From Scalesia atractyloides (lineage: Eukaryota > Streptophyta > Magnoliopsida > Asterales > Asteraceae): DNA of 64,000 nucleotides. Made by a program: the position numbers and the translations under genes. The DNA is taken from NCBI GenBank assembly GCA_947069175.1, contig CAMTDV010000012.1, forward strand, positions 35,000,341-35,064,340. The letters run 5' to 3'. The notes under the pieces were generated by a model that had not been told where the DNA came from, did not search any database, and saw only the letters and a list, made by a program, of their open reading frames with translations. Every line of letters begins with the position of its first letter. Within the stretch, counting starts at the first letter, position 1. Of this stretch, positions 22,881 to 36,457 are shown one piece after another.

Positions 22881-24074
22881 ATTAACGGCCTCCCTGGCAT
22901 TCATCTGGAAGGCACGAGCATTCCCTTTCTTAGCCTCTCCAGGCTTTGCATCATTACCTTTGGGTTTCTTGGAGCAGTTGAACTTAATATGCCCCTTTTC
23001 ATTACAGTTATAGCAGACGACATTCTTAAGATCCTTACATTCTAGGGTCTTATACCCCTTTTCTTAAAGATACCACAGGTTCTAGTTTGTGGATCAGTAC
23101 TACACTGTCCCCAATGTTTACGGTTGCAATTTTTACATGTCGCTGTTACAACCGACTTATCTTGGTTCCTCCTGAACCCAAATCTCCCTTTATTTTTCTT
23201 ACTAAATCTCTGGGAGTTATCATCTTCTCTCTTTCTTTTCCCGTCAGTCTCTGATTTGACTGACTTTTGCCTCACTACATCTAAGGTGAGGGAGAGAGAG
23301 GTCTACAACAGACCTATAGGTACTAGGACTGAGCAGCCTTTATCATGCCTTTTATCTCAAGCGCTAACCCATTTATAAAACGCGTGATGCGTTTGGTTTC
23401 AGGGGTGATCAAATAGGAAACTAACCTAGATAGGGAATTGAAATCGGAAACATACTTCTAACAATCTAGGTTTTTCATTTTGAGAGTCAGGAAGTCTGAC
23501 TCTATCTTTTCCAACTCATGGGGTGGGCAGTAAGTTTTCTTAACAAGGTCCATAAACTTGGACCATCCCAAGTTATACAGGTATATTTTACTTGTAGATT
23601 GAACCATTGCCTTCCACCAAATTAGGGCATCGCCCTTGAAGGACTGTGATACATACTTGACCACATCCTTATCAGCACATCCGCTAATATCTACTATCAT
23701 CTCCATCTCGTCCAGCCATTTCAAGGCTTCTACAGCTCCTTTCTCCCCATAAAGTCTCGGGCTTGCAGGAGATGAAATATTTATAGGTACATCCGTCTTT
23801 AGAAGAACGAGACCTATCATCAAATTCTATATTCTTTGGTTCACTCTTCACATTCGAAGAGTGAACTGAGCTCTCCTTATGAGTTGAGGATGGTGGGATC
23901 AATAATGGTTTGGAGCGAGTAGCACTCGACTCCCTAAGCTTTTTATGCTTTCATGGCCTTTCCCATAGCTGCATCTATGCGAGCTTGGAAGTCATCATTG
24001 TTAATGGCTATATTTTCAGCCTTGTTAGAGCTAATTCCTCGGTGGCTACTCTGTGCCTCATCCGAGTTTACCAT
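22860..24074 (-). pseudogene. gag of element B
   Basis: The start at 24074 (MVNSDEAQSSHRG) corresponds to the gag start of D at 46979. A stop at about 23946 and frameshifts interrupt it. The Retrotrans_gag core at 23770-23530 has ALKWLDEMEMIVDISGC, KDVVKYVSQSFKGDALIWW and YCPPHELEKIESDFL. The basic region and zinc knuckles lie at 23275-22950: CKNCNRKHWGQC, a damaged second knuckle, and CYNCNEKGHIKFNC. The reading frame into protease (VNDNNVITGTF) is continuous here, which indicates that gag and pol were a single ORF in the ancestor. Confidence 0.8.
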
Positions 24075-25073
24075 TTTGAAGCTTTGGCTCTAAACATCAA
24101 ACAAAATTCCTCTTAGCCATTGTATAACAACCATATTGGCTTGAAACATTGGATATAACAATCCATCGCCCAATTAAGCTAGTGTGAATAACATCACAAC
24201 TCTTAGGCTTATCATATCTATAATTGGCCTATGTCTTAATAGGACCATCAAAGGCAAATTATAATCTGGACATAGTCCATATATTTATTAGACAGAGGAT
24301 CGTAATGTCACAACTGTCATTGTCATAATTGACAATTAATGTAGCTCATAGGCTTGTCACTAATGGACATAATAATACGGCACGTTGGCCTACATCACTA
24401 ACAGATGTATTTTATGGCACGTCGGCCCACATCATAACTGATGTAATTCATGGCACTTAGCCTACATCATAACAGATGTAATTTATGGCACGTTGGCCTA
24501 CAATTGCCATCACATTGACGACTTTAGCCGGGATCACATTGATCACAAAGGATGTACAATAGGTCTTAGGACGTAGTCCTTTTACCTAGACGGCTAGTGT
24601 GGTTCCTCAAGTCACACTACCTGAATTATGAACATTCCTTAATGTTAACATAAGAGTACCTTAATGATTGATTAATGGTCCCGGTCATGTTGGACCTTAA
24701 CGACCTTGGAGGCTTGAACCTAGTTCACCACCTCTGGATAGAAGGATAACTTCCTTTAACTATCCTGATAGAAGGCCCCTTGTACTTAACTATAATTCCT
24801 TGGCCAATGTGTGGTCTACGCCACTTGGCATAATCAATTCCATTTAGGCCTTTGGAATTATATAGCAGAGCAAAAATTTCGAATAAAATCGAGACGCTGG
24901 ATGAATACACATATAATTCCAAAAATACTTCATTAAATTCCAATAGAACTTATAATACTAGAAACAATGAAATAAACAGTCCATGCAAGGACTAAAGAAA
25001 TAAAAATGTCCACACAGGGACTAAGGAAAACAATGTCCTCGCAGGGACTAACATATATTTATTAGAAAAGACT
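24075..25073 (-). repeat. Spacer between extra ORF and gag of B, with minisatellite
   Basis: About 1 kb non-coding. At 24379-24500 four units of 35-37 bp (core GGCACGTTGGCCTACATCA) form a minisatellite homologous to the 66-bp array of D (46124-46625). At 24985-25052 three GTCC...GGAC inverted motifs follow the extra ORF. No gene is seen. Confidence 0.6.
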
Positions 25074-26124
25074 TCACTCGTCCTTCTTTCCCTTACAAGT
25101 TTGGAGAGTTTCTTGAAGAACTTGTTTTTCTTCTTCTCCGTTTTCTCCGCTTGTTGTTGCATTTCTTTTATTCGTTCTAAGGCCTTGTTAATGGCCTCAA
25201 GTGGTGGCGGAGGTTGTGGTTGTGGTTGCGGCATACTAGGATACTGATACCCATAACTTGGATATCCAGTAGATGGATAAGCAAGTGGAAAGGAGATGGG
25301 TAAAGTGCGTTATGCATGATCGCTTGCATGTAAGGGTCATGCGACCATGATTGGTAATCAACTGGTGTAGTTGGGTTAAAAGGATCATATCCAGACCTAT
25401 CCGGATATGTTGGGATAGGATTATTATAACCCGATGGTGGTGGTTGAACTGCGGTGATGGTGTCGGTTCCACCACAGGTGAAGCATTGGAGGGTCCACAA
25501 TTTGTGGGTCCTTATGAATAGTAGGGTAAGGTTTAGGCAAAGGTGGCAGCAATCCCGGCCATTGGCCCGCACGTACCGACATACGTGCTCCTCTTTTCCT
25601 TATTGGCGGTTCGGGTGGCGATTGGGGTTGTTCCACCGGTTCCATGTGCACATCTTCTTGCACGGAGGTGGTTGGGAATGATGAGAAGGAGTGTTGGCAA
25701 AGGTAAATTGGTTCCAATATTGGTCCCACTCATTAGGACCTTGGTAAGGCGATTCGGCATAAGAGTTCGAATCGCTCAATATCTCGATGGGATATGCATT
25801 TGAACCTGACGGCAGGCATCTCCGGATCGGAGTCCTCGTCCATGGGATTGGGTTGGTCTAACTGGTTTTGGTCGACTAGGGGTGTATTAAAGTACTGGTT
25901 TGGGTTAAATTCATCATGATAAGAATGATGAGAGTGGTGGGAGTGGTGTGAATGATGTGAATGATATGAATAATAAGAGTTTTGAGTTTGAGAAGGCGAA
26001 TGTTGCGACAATGGCCATGCATCCCCTGAATCTTCATAAGGGTTGGATGTGGATGTGCAGGGATATGTCCTGAAGGTCCTCCCCTCATTGGTCCTTTGCC
26101 TCTTCCTCGTACACGTGGCGGCAT
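25074..26124 (-). pseudogene. Extra ORF of element B: basic, His/Pro-rich protein of unknown function between PBS and gag
   Basis: The start is at 26124 (MPPRVRGRGKGPMRGGPSG), the first ATG after the PBS. A frameshift at about 26040 leads to a His/Ser run (SHHSHHSHHSHH) at about 25930. Next come NPMDEDSDPEMPAVRF, YQGPNEWDQYWNQF and a Pro-rich stretch with PPIRKRGARMSVRAGQ (about 25590). A Pro/Tyr-rich region follows, then a Lys-rich possible coiled-coil end (ERIKEMQQQAEKTEKKKNKF) stopping at 25074. Element D carries the same ORF (44543-45619). It is not gag, which lies downstream with its own zinc knuckles. Function is unknown; RNA or chromatin binding would suit the basic composition but is inference. 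Confidence 0.65.
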
Positions 26125-26278
26125 TTTCCTGTTAAAAATCAATTCAAAACAATAATAATAACTTAATAATGAGATGAGTAAATCCAAGGTCAAAGCCTAG
26201 ATTCAGAAGTCTAAGAATGTGCTTGTGTAAGTTTGAGATTAAACACAAAAGGCTAGTGTTTAATTCTCTCAAACGTTG

Positions 26279-26290
26279 GCTCTGATACCA
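26279..26290 (-). other. Primer-binding site of element B (initiator Met-tRNA)
   Basis: TGGTATCAGAGC on the minus strand, three bases from the LTR edge at 26294. Confidence 0.9.
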
Positions 26291-26293
26291 ACC

Positions 26294-29200
26294 TGTCACA
26301 CCCCGGATTTCCAACCAAATCCAAACACCGGTGGGCCCGGGTGGGGAATATCATGACGTAAGTTGATATCATCATAGACAATTAAACACAGCACAGCGGA
26401 AGTCTTGGATTTAAATTACTATTACAAACAAAATGTTCAAAGTACCAAAATAATATACAGACGGTTCGTAATAGAAGATCCACAGGCGGATCATAAATTG
26501 TACAGAAGAAAGAATGTAAAACAGACTTTGGGCAGATCTAAGGATTTGCAAGATCCTCTTATATCACTACCGAGCAGCTTCCAGCCTATTTCATATTGTA
26601 CCTGCAGCTTAGTCTTTTGAAAATATGTCAGCTTTCGTTGGTAAATAAACCAACTGACTCATTTTGAAACATTTGAATAAAATGTTTTAAGTGCGTATCA
26701 GCACAAAATCTTTTATAACTTGGAAAAGTTGACGTTGCAACCTTGTTAATAGATTCACATGTTTGTCCATACATACAAGGCCCAGTGAGAAAACCGAGAC
26801 ATGATTAACTACACACCACTTATGAACTCACGAAGGAGTTATCCCTAATGACATTGGGTAGTTGCAATTTGAGCGTCTGTCCGGTGTATGCCTACACCCC
26901 GCGCTAAGGTCGTGGCCATTATCTAATGTAATGAGCCGAGGATATCCAGGACACGGTAGTTAACCCCCGATGTTTAAGTTGTCAAACAAAACTGACTAGA
27001 ACAGAATATGCGGATTTACTAGCCACAATCCGGCATTCGATTGATCCCATTTCCGACCAGGTGGTAATGGTAAACCGTAACCCAAGCCGTATAGGGGAAA
27101 TAAGTCGAGAGTATTTACCTGAGCTAGTCTTCGTTTAAAGAAAAGATTTATTAACTCAGCCGTACACAAAGCACTAAGTGCAGATAGCATTTACCGGATG
27201 TATCTAGTCTGGATTATGGCATAAGCTAACCAATTAAATACTAAACGCTCTTATTTAAGTCATAGATTTAGACCGACTAGCATACTTGATCAAAAGTATA
27301 ACGCTAGATTAAACGATGATCGGATAGAATGTAGTTTAATCCCAACAAGTACTTTGACTTGTGTAATATGGATAAACTATAAACATTCTGGATTCTGAGA
27401 CTTAAATGACAAGGTTAGATCCGTTTCGGTTAATTTCCGTAAACTAGTTACATATACTTAACCGTATGCATATCAGCGATACCGGGTAACCGGATAAGTC
27501 ATGGACAAGTTCTATATGCTATTACACTTTAAATAAGTTGTAATATCAGTAGGATATCAACTTACATGCCCGTTAGGTTTTAAAATGAAATTATGCCTCA
27601 TAAGGGCATTTCGGTAATTTCATACCGTATAAAAGGAACTTGAATATAATTTAATGTTATAATTATAAGTATTTTGGAAAAATAACTTATTTATGTATAT
27701 AATATCAGTAGGATATTAATTACATGTGTAATTTATCTTTTATGACCAAAGTATGCACCGAAGGGGCATTTTGGTCATTTTACATATAGTTTATAAATTA
27801 TTTGGGATTCTGAGTTTATATCTTGTACCTACTATGAAAATATTTAAAATAAGTTTTAAAATCAGTAGGTAATAAGTCTTAGTTGGCAAATATGGTTTAA
27901 AACCATACTATGCGCCGAAACGACGCTCATGTCGTAAAATGACGATTTATGCGGCGATTAATGAAAACTAAGTAAGGTTCAGGTTAACATGTCTTAGATA
28001 TGTTATTTAATATAACATATCAGTATGTAAAAGATTTACTTTAAAAATATGTGATTAAAACCATTTTATAAGCCACAAAGGCCTTATCGTCATTTATCGA
28101 CATAATACAAGGACTTGTTCATAAACTAAGTTTATAATCTATTTTGACATCTCAAATAATCCTACTTACAATATTACATCAGTAGGAAACTCATTTTCAA
28201 GTTCATTATCATTTAAACCTCTTTTTATGCAAAAAGGGCATCTTAGTCAAAATGGCATAATTACGGAACTTGTGCATAAACTCAGATTCTGATTATGATC
28301 ATGTAATATAACCTTAGAGGGTTATGCCACATTATATTTCGATCATAATGCAACTTTAGATGAGTAGCTAACTAATCTAAATCGGGTCAGAATCGAAAGT
28401 CAAAGCAGAAGTCAAACTTCGCGACTTTCGGTTGCGAACTAACCCTAGAACTTAAATTGACGAGCCGAACATGTTGTTACATGTTCTATAGTTATTAGCA
28501 ACTTGTTTAAGTTTCAAAACAGACTTCATAACATATATAAGATCAAATTATAATATTTCCAAAAATGGCATGTTTGACTTTTTAATATAATAACTTTGAC
28601 CCGTCAATTGGTCTAGCAAACGTGATCTTCTGGAGGTGCCCTTTATAGAACACCTACCTTATTACGATCACTTAGCCATGTTCATTATGGACAATGGCTG
28701 GACCATAATGGTCTTAACTGAAAGTCAATGCGTTTTCTGTAACATGCTTAACTTTTGGCTATAAAAGGCCAATAAACGAAAATGCAAGAGGAAGGAACAC
28801 TTAAAAGTGGTTCCTAGGATGCAATAGAACTAAGTTGGATGCTCCTTTCAATTAGGAACCTCCAGAGGAGGGAGATAGAGTTGTGAATGAGAAAGGTGCA
28901 AGTTCGAATGGTGAACCTTGGCACCTATTTATAGTTGGAGAGCTTGAAGGAGGTGATGCCAGGTGTTAAGGGGTGTAAGAGGGAGCTTACAAATGTCCTA
29001 AAACGTGGCATAACAGTTTGGAAGACCATGATTTCGATTTAATGGTTTTTGGCAACATGTGTGGAGGCCAAGGGAAATTTTCTGCAGACACAGGCCTCTC
29101 GCGCCCCACGAGAGGCCAAGGTCATGCCTCTCGCCCCGCGAGCGCCTCTTGTCAGATTTCAAAGTTTGACACTTTTAGCCCCTCAACTTATTAAACCCTC

Positions 29201-29783
29201 TTAAACCTCCCTAAAACACTTTTTTAGCATATTTAGCCCCCCGTAGCCAATACTTGGCGTACCCGGGAGTATGCCCGGACATTGTCGAGCTCTCGGTTCG
29301 TTAAAAGGTCACTCAGAGGTATAAATTAACATGTTGACACTTTTAGTCCCTCCATTATCCAACTTTCACATAATTACAGAATTGAACCCTCTCGTCCAAC
29401 AAATGGGACATGTGAGAGTTAGGACTTCGTAAAGGATCACTCAGAGGCCCACTATAAGCATGTTGACTCCATTGTCACTCAGAGGCTGGGCATGTTGACA
29501 TATCAGTCACTCAGAGGCCAAGTTTAAGCATGTTGACATATCAATCACTCAGAGGCTAATGATTAAGCATGTTGACATATCAGTCACTTGGAGGGTGTTG
29601 TTTAAGCATGTTGACATATCAGTCACTCAGAGGCTTACGTTTATGCATGTTGACATCAGACAGTCACTCAGAGGCTCAGTTGAGCATGTTGACACCTTTA
29701 GTCCCTATTAGTCTTTAATAGACTAAATTAAAAATACAACACGTGTCACTATACTATTGGACACGATTTTACAAGGTGTTACA
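26294..29783 (-). repeat. 5' LTR of element B (3490 bp)
   Basis: Sense start at 29783 (TGTAACACCTTG) and end at 26294 (TGTGACA). It contains the U3 minisatellite (29440-29690), GC palindromes (29092-29148), TATA box (28926-28933) and the ~158-bp repeat series (27545-28365). It is uninterrupted, so it serves as the reference for the split 3' LTR. Confidence 0.92.
28926..28933 (-). promoter_or_regulatory. TATA box of the B 5' LTR
   Basis: TATAAATA on the minus strand, between the GC palindromes and a short leader. Confidence 0.6.
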
Positions 29784-30546
29784 TGCAACGAGTTTTTCTT
29801 TTTGTTTTTTTATGTCGATTGAGTTTAAATCTAGACATAACTTCAGTAAAAATCCAAGACCTAAGGAAAATAAAATCAATAAGTTGTATTTGTTTTCATT
29901 AGACAATGTTATCAAGCTAATTGCATATAATGTTCAAGTCCATGCCCGATTAAACAAAGTTATTAAGCTAATTACAAATAATGTTCAACTCCACACCTGA
30001 CCCGTTTACTGTGAATCATGTTCATCATGTGAAAAAAATACATATAACTGCACCATAATGATTTTTACTCCAGCCCAAAAAAGCATGTACACTATGACTG
30101 CACAAGGACATGCCAATCTAGTGCTAGAAGACGAAGAACCAACCCTGTTGATGGCTATTACAAGGTGTTACATGCAACGAGTTTTTCTTTTTGTTTTTTA
30201 TGTCGATTGAGTTTAAATCTAGACATAACTTCAGTAAAAATCCAAGACCTAAGGAAAATAAAATCAATAAGTTGTATTTGTTTCATTAGACAATGTTATC
30301 AAGCTAATTGCATATAATGTTCAAGTCCATGCCCGATTAAACAAAGTTATTAAGCTAATTACAAATAATGTTCAACTCCACACCTGACCCGTTTACTGTG
30401 AATCATGTTCATCATGTGAAAAAATACATATAACTGCACCATAATGATTTTTACTCCAGCCCAAAAAAGCATGTACACTATGACTGCACAAGGACATGCC
30501 AATCTAGTGCTAGAAGACGAAGAACCAACCCTGTTGATGGCTATTA
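29772..30546 (+). repeat. 389-bp direct tandem duplication spanning the B LTR/target junction
   Basis: 29772-30160 is repeated as 30161-30546, differing mainly in homopolymer lengths. Each unit starts with the last 12 bases of B's LTR (CAAGGTGTTACA) and the target duplication TGCAA, then runs into copia-derived sequence. The duplication therefore happened after B inserted. Bases before the two breakpoints share TTA. Confidence 0.9.
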
Positions 30547-31110
30547 TAGAAGACTACGAAGTTCATCAGGAGTTTTTGTTAAACAAGAAGGAAATCAAGC
30601 CTAATAAATATAGGATGAATGATGAAAGCCTGTGGTATCTTGACAACGGTGCAAGGAATCACATTAATAACACTCAACCCCATTTCACGAAGTTAGATAA
30701 GAAGGTTAGTGGAAATGTTAGGTTTGGTGACATATCATACGTAAATTTAAAAGGTAAGGGCTCAATATTGTTGGAATGTAAAACATGGAACAATAAGTCA
30801 TTTCTCAAGTTTATTCCAAGTCTGAATAACAATATTTTAAGTCTTGGAAGCTAACAGAAAATGGATGTAAAGTTGTTATAGAGCACAACCACTAACTTTT
30901 TATGATATGAATTAAAAACTTCTCATAAAGGTAGCATGTTCGAAGAATAGACTTTACAATGATAATTTGAAGACTGGCACACCAGTTTCTTTGTTAGTAA
31001 CTTTAGATGATCAAGCATTGCTATGGAACGCACGAATAAGTCATATGAAGTTTAATGCAATTAAATACATGACCCAAAAGAGGTTAGTTCAAAGAGTACC
31101 TCGAATTGAT
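30060..31110 (+). pseudogene. Ty1/copia relic: end of gag, protease and GAG-pre-integrase domain
   Basis: Part of the 389-bp duplication repeats its first ~100 bp. The longest open part (30444-30854) reads ANLVLEDEEPTLLMAI, then SLWYLDNGARNHIN, where copia proteases have WYLDNGASNHMTG, then GNVRFGD and KGKGSILLECK...ILSLGS. After a frameshift at 30855, VTLDDQALLWNARISHMKF and QKRLVQRVPRID (30990-31110) match the GAG-pre-integrase domain. The copy stops at 31110, where element C inserted. No integrase or RT follows on the far side of C inside the window. Confidence 0.75.
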
Positions 31111-32641
31111 TGTCACACTCCGACCCACAGCGGAATAGGTGACTAGGGCATGATTGGTTGATCCACAGCTTATGACTTGTTTATTCATTAGTTCCATGTT
31201 AAAGGTTTCACATAACAAATAATCCAATGAAACAGTTATATATGAGACATTGTTCATAGCAATTAAACTTCATTAACCCGTTTTTGTTAAATAAGGCCCA
31301 TCCTATGTCCAATCTTCTCTTCATGCTTAATCACCTGTATCACATGTAAAACTAGTTTTTGGATCAAAAAAGATTGGTGAGTGAATCTCCTTGTTATTAG
31401 AAAAATAATATGTTAAATTTGTTTACTGAGAAAGCGTGCATTAACCAATGTAAGTAAATATGTTGTGTGTCATGTGTCAAATCTCAACAAACAATCTCAA
31501 ACAATAAACGAAACAAATTTATACAAATGTGCACGGTATTATGGTGTGCTGCAAGATCTAAGCTCAATCAAACGGAGCTAACCTCGTATGGTTGGCAACG
31601 TCAAGTTACGCTCATAGGCAATGAGGAACAGAAGAACCTATGATGATGTAATGTCTAAGATGAATGTAATGCACCAAGTGACAAACAAAACAATTAACAC
31701 ATATACTTCACAAGACGGTAATTGCACGTATTTAAATCTTGTAAAATGTAATAACGAAATGCGACACATGATACACCCCAAAAACATGTAATAAAAAGGG
31801 GAGCTGTAAGATTCACTCAAAGGTTGCGTTGCGTGCGATTCCTTGAAATAAGCATGCGAGGTAAAAGAGGGAAACTTCAAACAATGGGAATTATCCTAAA
31901 ATACGAAACACCAAGTCTACATAACACATAACCAATCTCAACCAAATACGTATAAATTATTGAATTATTTTACTATTTATTATATGCGAGGTAGTCTTGT
32001 GTCACCATGGAATCCGATAGATCTAGGTGAGGTCGGAGAGGACCATCTAAAAAAATGTTCAATAACTACTTGACCTAATATATAACCTAAATCGTTGTTG
32101 TTTCTTATTCAAATTTTATAATTCTCATGAGAGAGAACTTAGGCGTGTAGATGGATGCTTAATTAATTGAGGTGTATGTGTGTTTGGTTGTTTTAGGAAA
32201 ACACATACCCGTCAAAATAAAATGATAGAAGAGAATTGAGTTGCAAGGTAGCTAGCTTATTAAAGGTGGTGTATGCTTGCTAGTTTGGTGTAACTCAACT
32301 TTACAATTCTGTTTTTTTAATCGAAACACACACACAGCTAAAAGAACCATTGTACCTGATCAAATTGGATTATTATGAAGCCCTAAGCAATATGAAGTAT
32401 ACTCTAGGTTGGTGTACATCCTGCATGCCATACAAGATCATGATGGTCATGCCATTAACCCACCACCATCCTCATTATTCTTTCTCAACCCTACAAAAAA
32501 TGACATGGTTGCTTTTATTTTTATATTTATTTAAATATAGTTCATCTTCTTCTCTTTATGCATCACTGTTACTAGAACTCGCATTTGAAACATAATAGTT
32601 AAAAGCAATTAGTTTGAGTACTCCTACTAATATATTTATAT

Positions 32642-33471
32642 TACAGGACATTGGATCACAATTTTATAATAAAAAGTATATAAATAAATATAAAAATTGT
32701 GAAGATACTCTTTTTACATAATTTTGGGAAATTGTAGTACCCGTACCGTGTACAAATCATACAAATTAAATATGAAATAAAACATATTTAAATAACTCGA
32801 TTCAAATGGTTATCTTTAAAAGATAAAGTCTTCAACTTCATCTTTAGTAACGTATTCTTGTAGTCTCCTTAGCAAGATCTTCAAAAGGTAGAGCAATCAA
32901 CTTTGTGCTCGAACAAGGCCTTCTTGTAATATCCATTGCTACAAGAAAGAACAAACGATGTTGACGGTTGTGGCAACCCGCTTCCCTTAAAACAGATTTC
33001 GCGCCTCTACTAAAGATGACGCATCTGTCTCCCAGGGTACAACAACCGGAGCAGTCTGTACTGCCGAAAATGGCCACGTGCCCGAGGTTACACGGATAAA
33101 ATTATAGTGTTTGAACTTGTGAAAAAATAATGATACGAAAGGATGGAATCCAGTAGAGAAAACTTATCACTCTATAGGTCTCAACATATAGATGTTCAAG
33201 TTTTCACAACTTCTTCAAGAATTCTTCATCCATGCTATCTTTCTCTTGTAGTTTTCTCATAAAACTAATGAAGCATATAGCCTACCATTTTTACAAGAGT
33301 TATGGGTAGTGAAAAGTTTCACTTAATTAGTGATTTAATTAGAGATATAAAAACTCTAATAAAATCTATTAAAGTGACAAAAAAAACTCTACTCAAGAGT
33401 TTGTCACCATGAAAAGTCCCATTAATTATTACTAAATTGATTTCCATTCACATTATTCTAATTTTCCAACA
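32642..33471 (-). repeat. 3' LTR of element E
   Basis: Matches 37852-38655 closely from the AAGTATATAAAT phrase to CCAACA. The outer ~30 bp of this copy (32642-32673) do not align well with the inner edge of the other copy, so the LTR terminus is approximate. Confidence 0.75.
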
Positions 33472-36450
33472 ATCCCCCACATGAATGGAGATCGATTAAA
33501 AACACATAAAATTTCCAATGGAACCTCGATAGTTGAGTATTGCCGGATAAGTAGGTGTTTCCTTTGAACTTTCCATTGTGAAGCATACTTCGTCTACCTA
33601 GCGGTTTGTAGACGCGATGTCCTTGAACAAACCCCCATTTGTGTAGACGACAATACACTTCACACAATACTCTCCTTAGCCGGTCATTCCCTCATAGTTG
33701 TGTCCAATAATGGTCGTGGAACACTTTCCTGGTTCTGCAAGAGCTCTATGAATTGTGCCCCCAATTCCATTCGAAGCGACCTCACTACTCTCTAACATAG
33801 GTGATTCTCCTTAAATCATTAAAAGCATCATGGTTATCATGATTACGCAAAATCATTTACCACATAATATGCTTAGCCTCACAATTGTCACTGAATTCCA
33901 AAGGAATGAACTAGGACGTAGTTAAACACCTTTTTATCATTTAGGGGGTATATATAACCATATATACTAGCTTATGCATATCAACTATGCCCCCACAGTG
34001 ACCACCCTTAGGCATATGAATTCGTTGTCTATTGAACTTAGATCTTGGGATCTCCAGTCAACTAAGTTAGGTTTCCTTCACACACACTTTTTCCATGGGC
34101 TTTAGTCTCATTCCACAACTTGATCTCTAATAAATCTCAGGCTGTTGGACCCATAACATTCTCTTTGTCATTGACAAATCACTGAAGATAACTTTGCAGT
34201 TGAGATCAATTGTCATGACGTGTTCGTTACTCAAAAGTTAACATTGCCTATTGTCAATTTCTAAGACTATAACCTCAGTGGCCACTTGAATCTGGTTATA
34301 ATATTTGTCTTAGAATGATACATTTATAATTGAAGGCAAACACATCTCCATTATACACGACCTTTGTGTCTTCCACTTAGTCATCTATTTGCAATGTTAG
34401 ATCGGATTACAAAATCCTTATTGCCAATATATTATGGTACAAATGCAAGACATCCCCACATTTAAGTGTTATTGGATAACATCCAGATGGAGTAACGAAA
34501 ACCATTTCTACATACCTTATAGGGTTGTTATTTTTTTAATGGATCCTCCCCCATATTTCTTTCCATTTGATCAACATTTCCGTAACTTCACTTATGACGA
34601 CCTTTATACACATATGATTGAACAAGATCAACCTTATTGTATCTGTGAATTTAATCATATTGCCTTATCTTACATAAGCAGACCAAAGCAACACATGCCA
34701 TTGTCATAAGTTTGTCACCAATTTAGAATGATTCTTATTCACCATAAAGAATAAGCCTAGACAATGAGTTCTCCTCATTAGCTTTTCAGAAAAACTCTAC
34801 AAAAGTTACATGTCTTTTCCTTATAATGAATGAAAATTCTCCCTCAACTTTGTCTTTACACAAATTCTTTTTATGTTCATACACATTTGAATGTTTAAAG
34901 TTAATTAGTCTTCGTCAAGATCCGTAATTAACCAAGTACTAGTCTAGCATGCTTTAGACTACAATACTTTAGCATGTGAACGGAAGATACATCATTCTGA
35001 TTCTTCACAGCCCCAAGGTTATCATAATATCACTTTGCAACATTCATCCCTTGTTAAGACAAAATAATGAGACTTATTCATAATCCTAAAATATCAATAT
35101 TTAGGAGGTCTCACAAATTCTTGTATATAGCATATAGCTAAATTTTATCATTCAATTAAGGAACATAACTTGTTTACCTTTGATCTCCAACGCTTTACCA
35201 TTGATCATAAGTACTTAAACATAAGTCTTAATCCAAGTCACTTAGTGAACACACTCATCGCCAACAAGATGAATGTTCCTCGTTTACAATCACTATTATG
35301 TGGAAGATAGAGTCAACTAGATCCACGCTCAACAAAATGGCATTCATAATTTTGCCATAAGTGATTTACACACATCTATTGTTATTCATTAGGAGATATG
35401 TATATTTAGGATGCTCTCCCAAACGAAGGTAAAATTTCCATATTCAAGTGGTAGATGCATCTATGTATAAATCTCGCAAGATTTATTAAAGGTATACAAT
35501 AACATATAGTACTTCTACTTTCATATGTTAGAATTCAAACTTGTGAATTTTTCAATGACTTATAACAAGTATTTCAACATGAATCTCGTTTGTGTACTTC
35601 ATCTCAATGCACTCAGTACGTTCTTTCATTATTCTCTCATGATATGGTTATATATTTGATGTTTCATCTTTGACTTTTAGTCAATGCAACAACTATCAAG
35701 GTTTTTATGTCCAAATATTTTCATGTACTATCCGTTTAAAACCATATTCTTTTAAACAATGTACAGTTGACGTTATAATTACTTTTCACAAAAAAAAAAT
35801 TATACGTCACAAACATTAGTGATTTATTTCTTTGTAAAAAATTGCATGTGTTATCCAAAGATATTGAACACAAAATCAATAAAATACATTGGAAATTAAA
35901 TCATAAGTGCCAAACACTTTTGAAATTTAAACGGAAGCATAGACGATATGTAGACATCAAATATCAAAGTGCTTTTATCTTCAACACTTTATAATCTGAC
36001 AAAAATCTTCTCATTGATATCGTCCCAGGCATGTCTTGATATACTCCCTCAATAAGAATCCATGCACTTGTAAGTACAAGTTTCTCATTTCATCTTGAAA
36101 CTTTAAACTTGGACAATTCTACATAAAACAACACCAAGTTGTTACAAAGAATACATTTAAGTAGTGCACTTGAACAATTAACTTTGTTCACAACAACACC
36201 AAGTTTTTTTCCACCAAATAATATCCATGAGATTGTTACTTTGTTCATCATATGCTACTTCTAGCAAGAGTAGCGAACCATTTGAATTATCAATACTATA
36301 CAAAACTTTGTTTTAAAAAGCCACTCTTAAACATTTCCTTAGTTTTGCAAAATACTATATTAATAATATCAATTAGGGTTTATAAAAACATAAATCAAAA
36401 CCCAAAGTATCAATTGGTTTTATATTATTTAGTCTTACTACGCATGTACT
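33472..36450 (-). other. Internal region of E, PPT-side: long non-coding AT-rich DNA
   Basis: Begins at the PPT (33472-33485 on the minus strand). A moderately GC-balanced stretch at 33490-33830 is followed by about 2.6 kb of AT-rich DNA with no supported ORF, RNA gene or known domain on either strand. Confidence 0.6.
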
Positions 36451-36457
36451 AAACGTT

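Larger units (their letters stand above)
6322..29783 (-). mobile_element. Element B: Ty3/gypsy chromovirus (Tekay/Del-like), full-length, degenerate, containing nested element A
   Basis: On the minus strand the order is 5' LTR (29783-26294), PBS for initiator Met-tRNA (26290-26279), extra proline-rich ORF (26124-25074), minisatellite spacer, gag (24074-22860), pol with PR-RT-RH-IN-chromodomain (22880-19570), purine tract (19552-19540) and 3' LTR (19539-17011 + 7241-6322). LTRs are 3490 and 3449 bp. Removing element A leaves about 13.7 kb. TSDs are TGCAA on both sides. Coding frames are heavily disrupted. Element D (40932-55016) is a sister copy in the opposite orientation. Confidence 0.9.

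Noticed and set aside
32350..32595. Plus-strand ORF in the C LTR with a similar one at 57764-58000
   Set aside because: The two LTR copies share DNA but the frames diverge through indels, so there is no sign of protein-level constraint.
34434..34709. Plus-strand ORF of 91 codons inside element E
   Set aside because: On the antisense strand of a non-coding element, no domain, AT-rich by chance.
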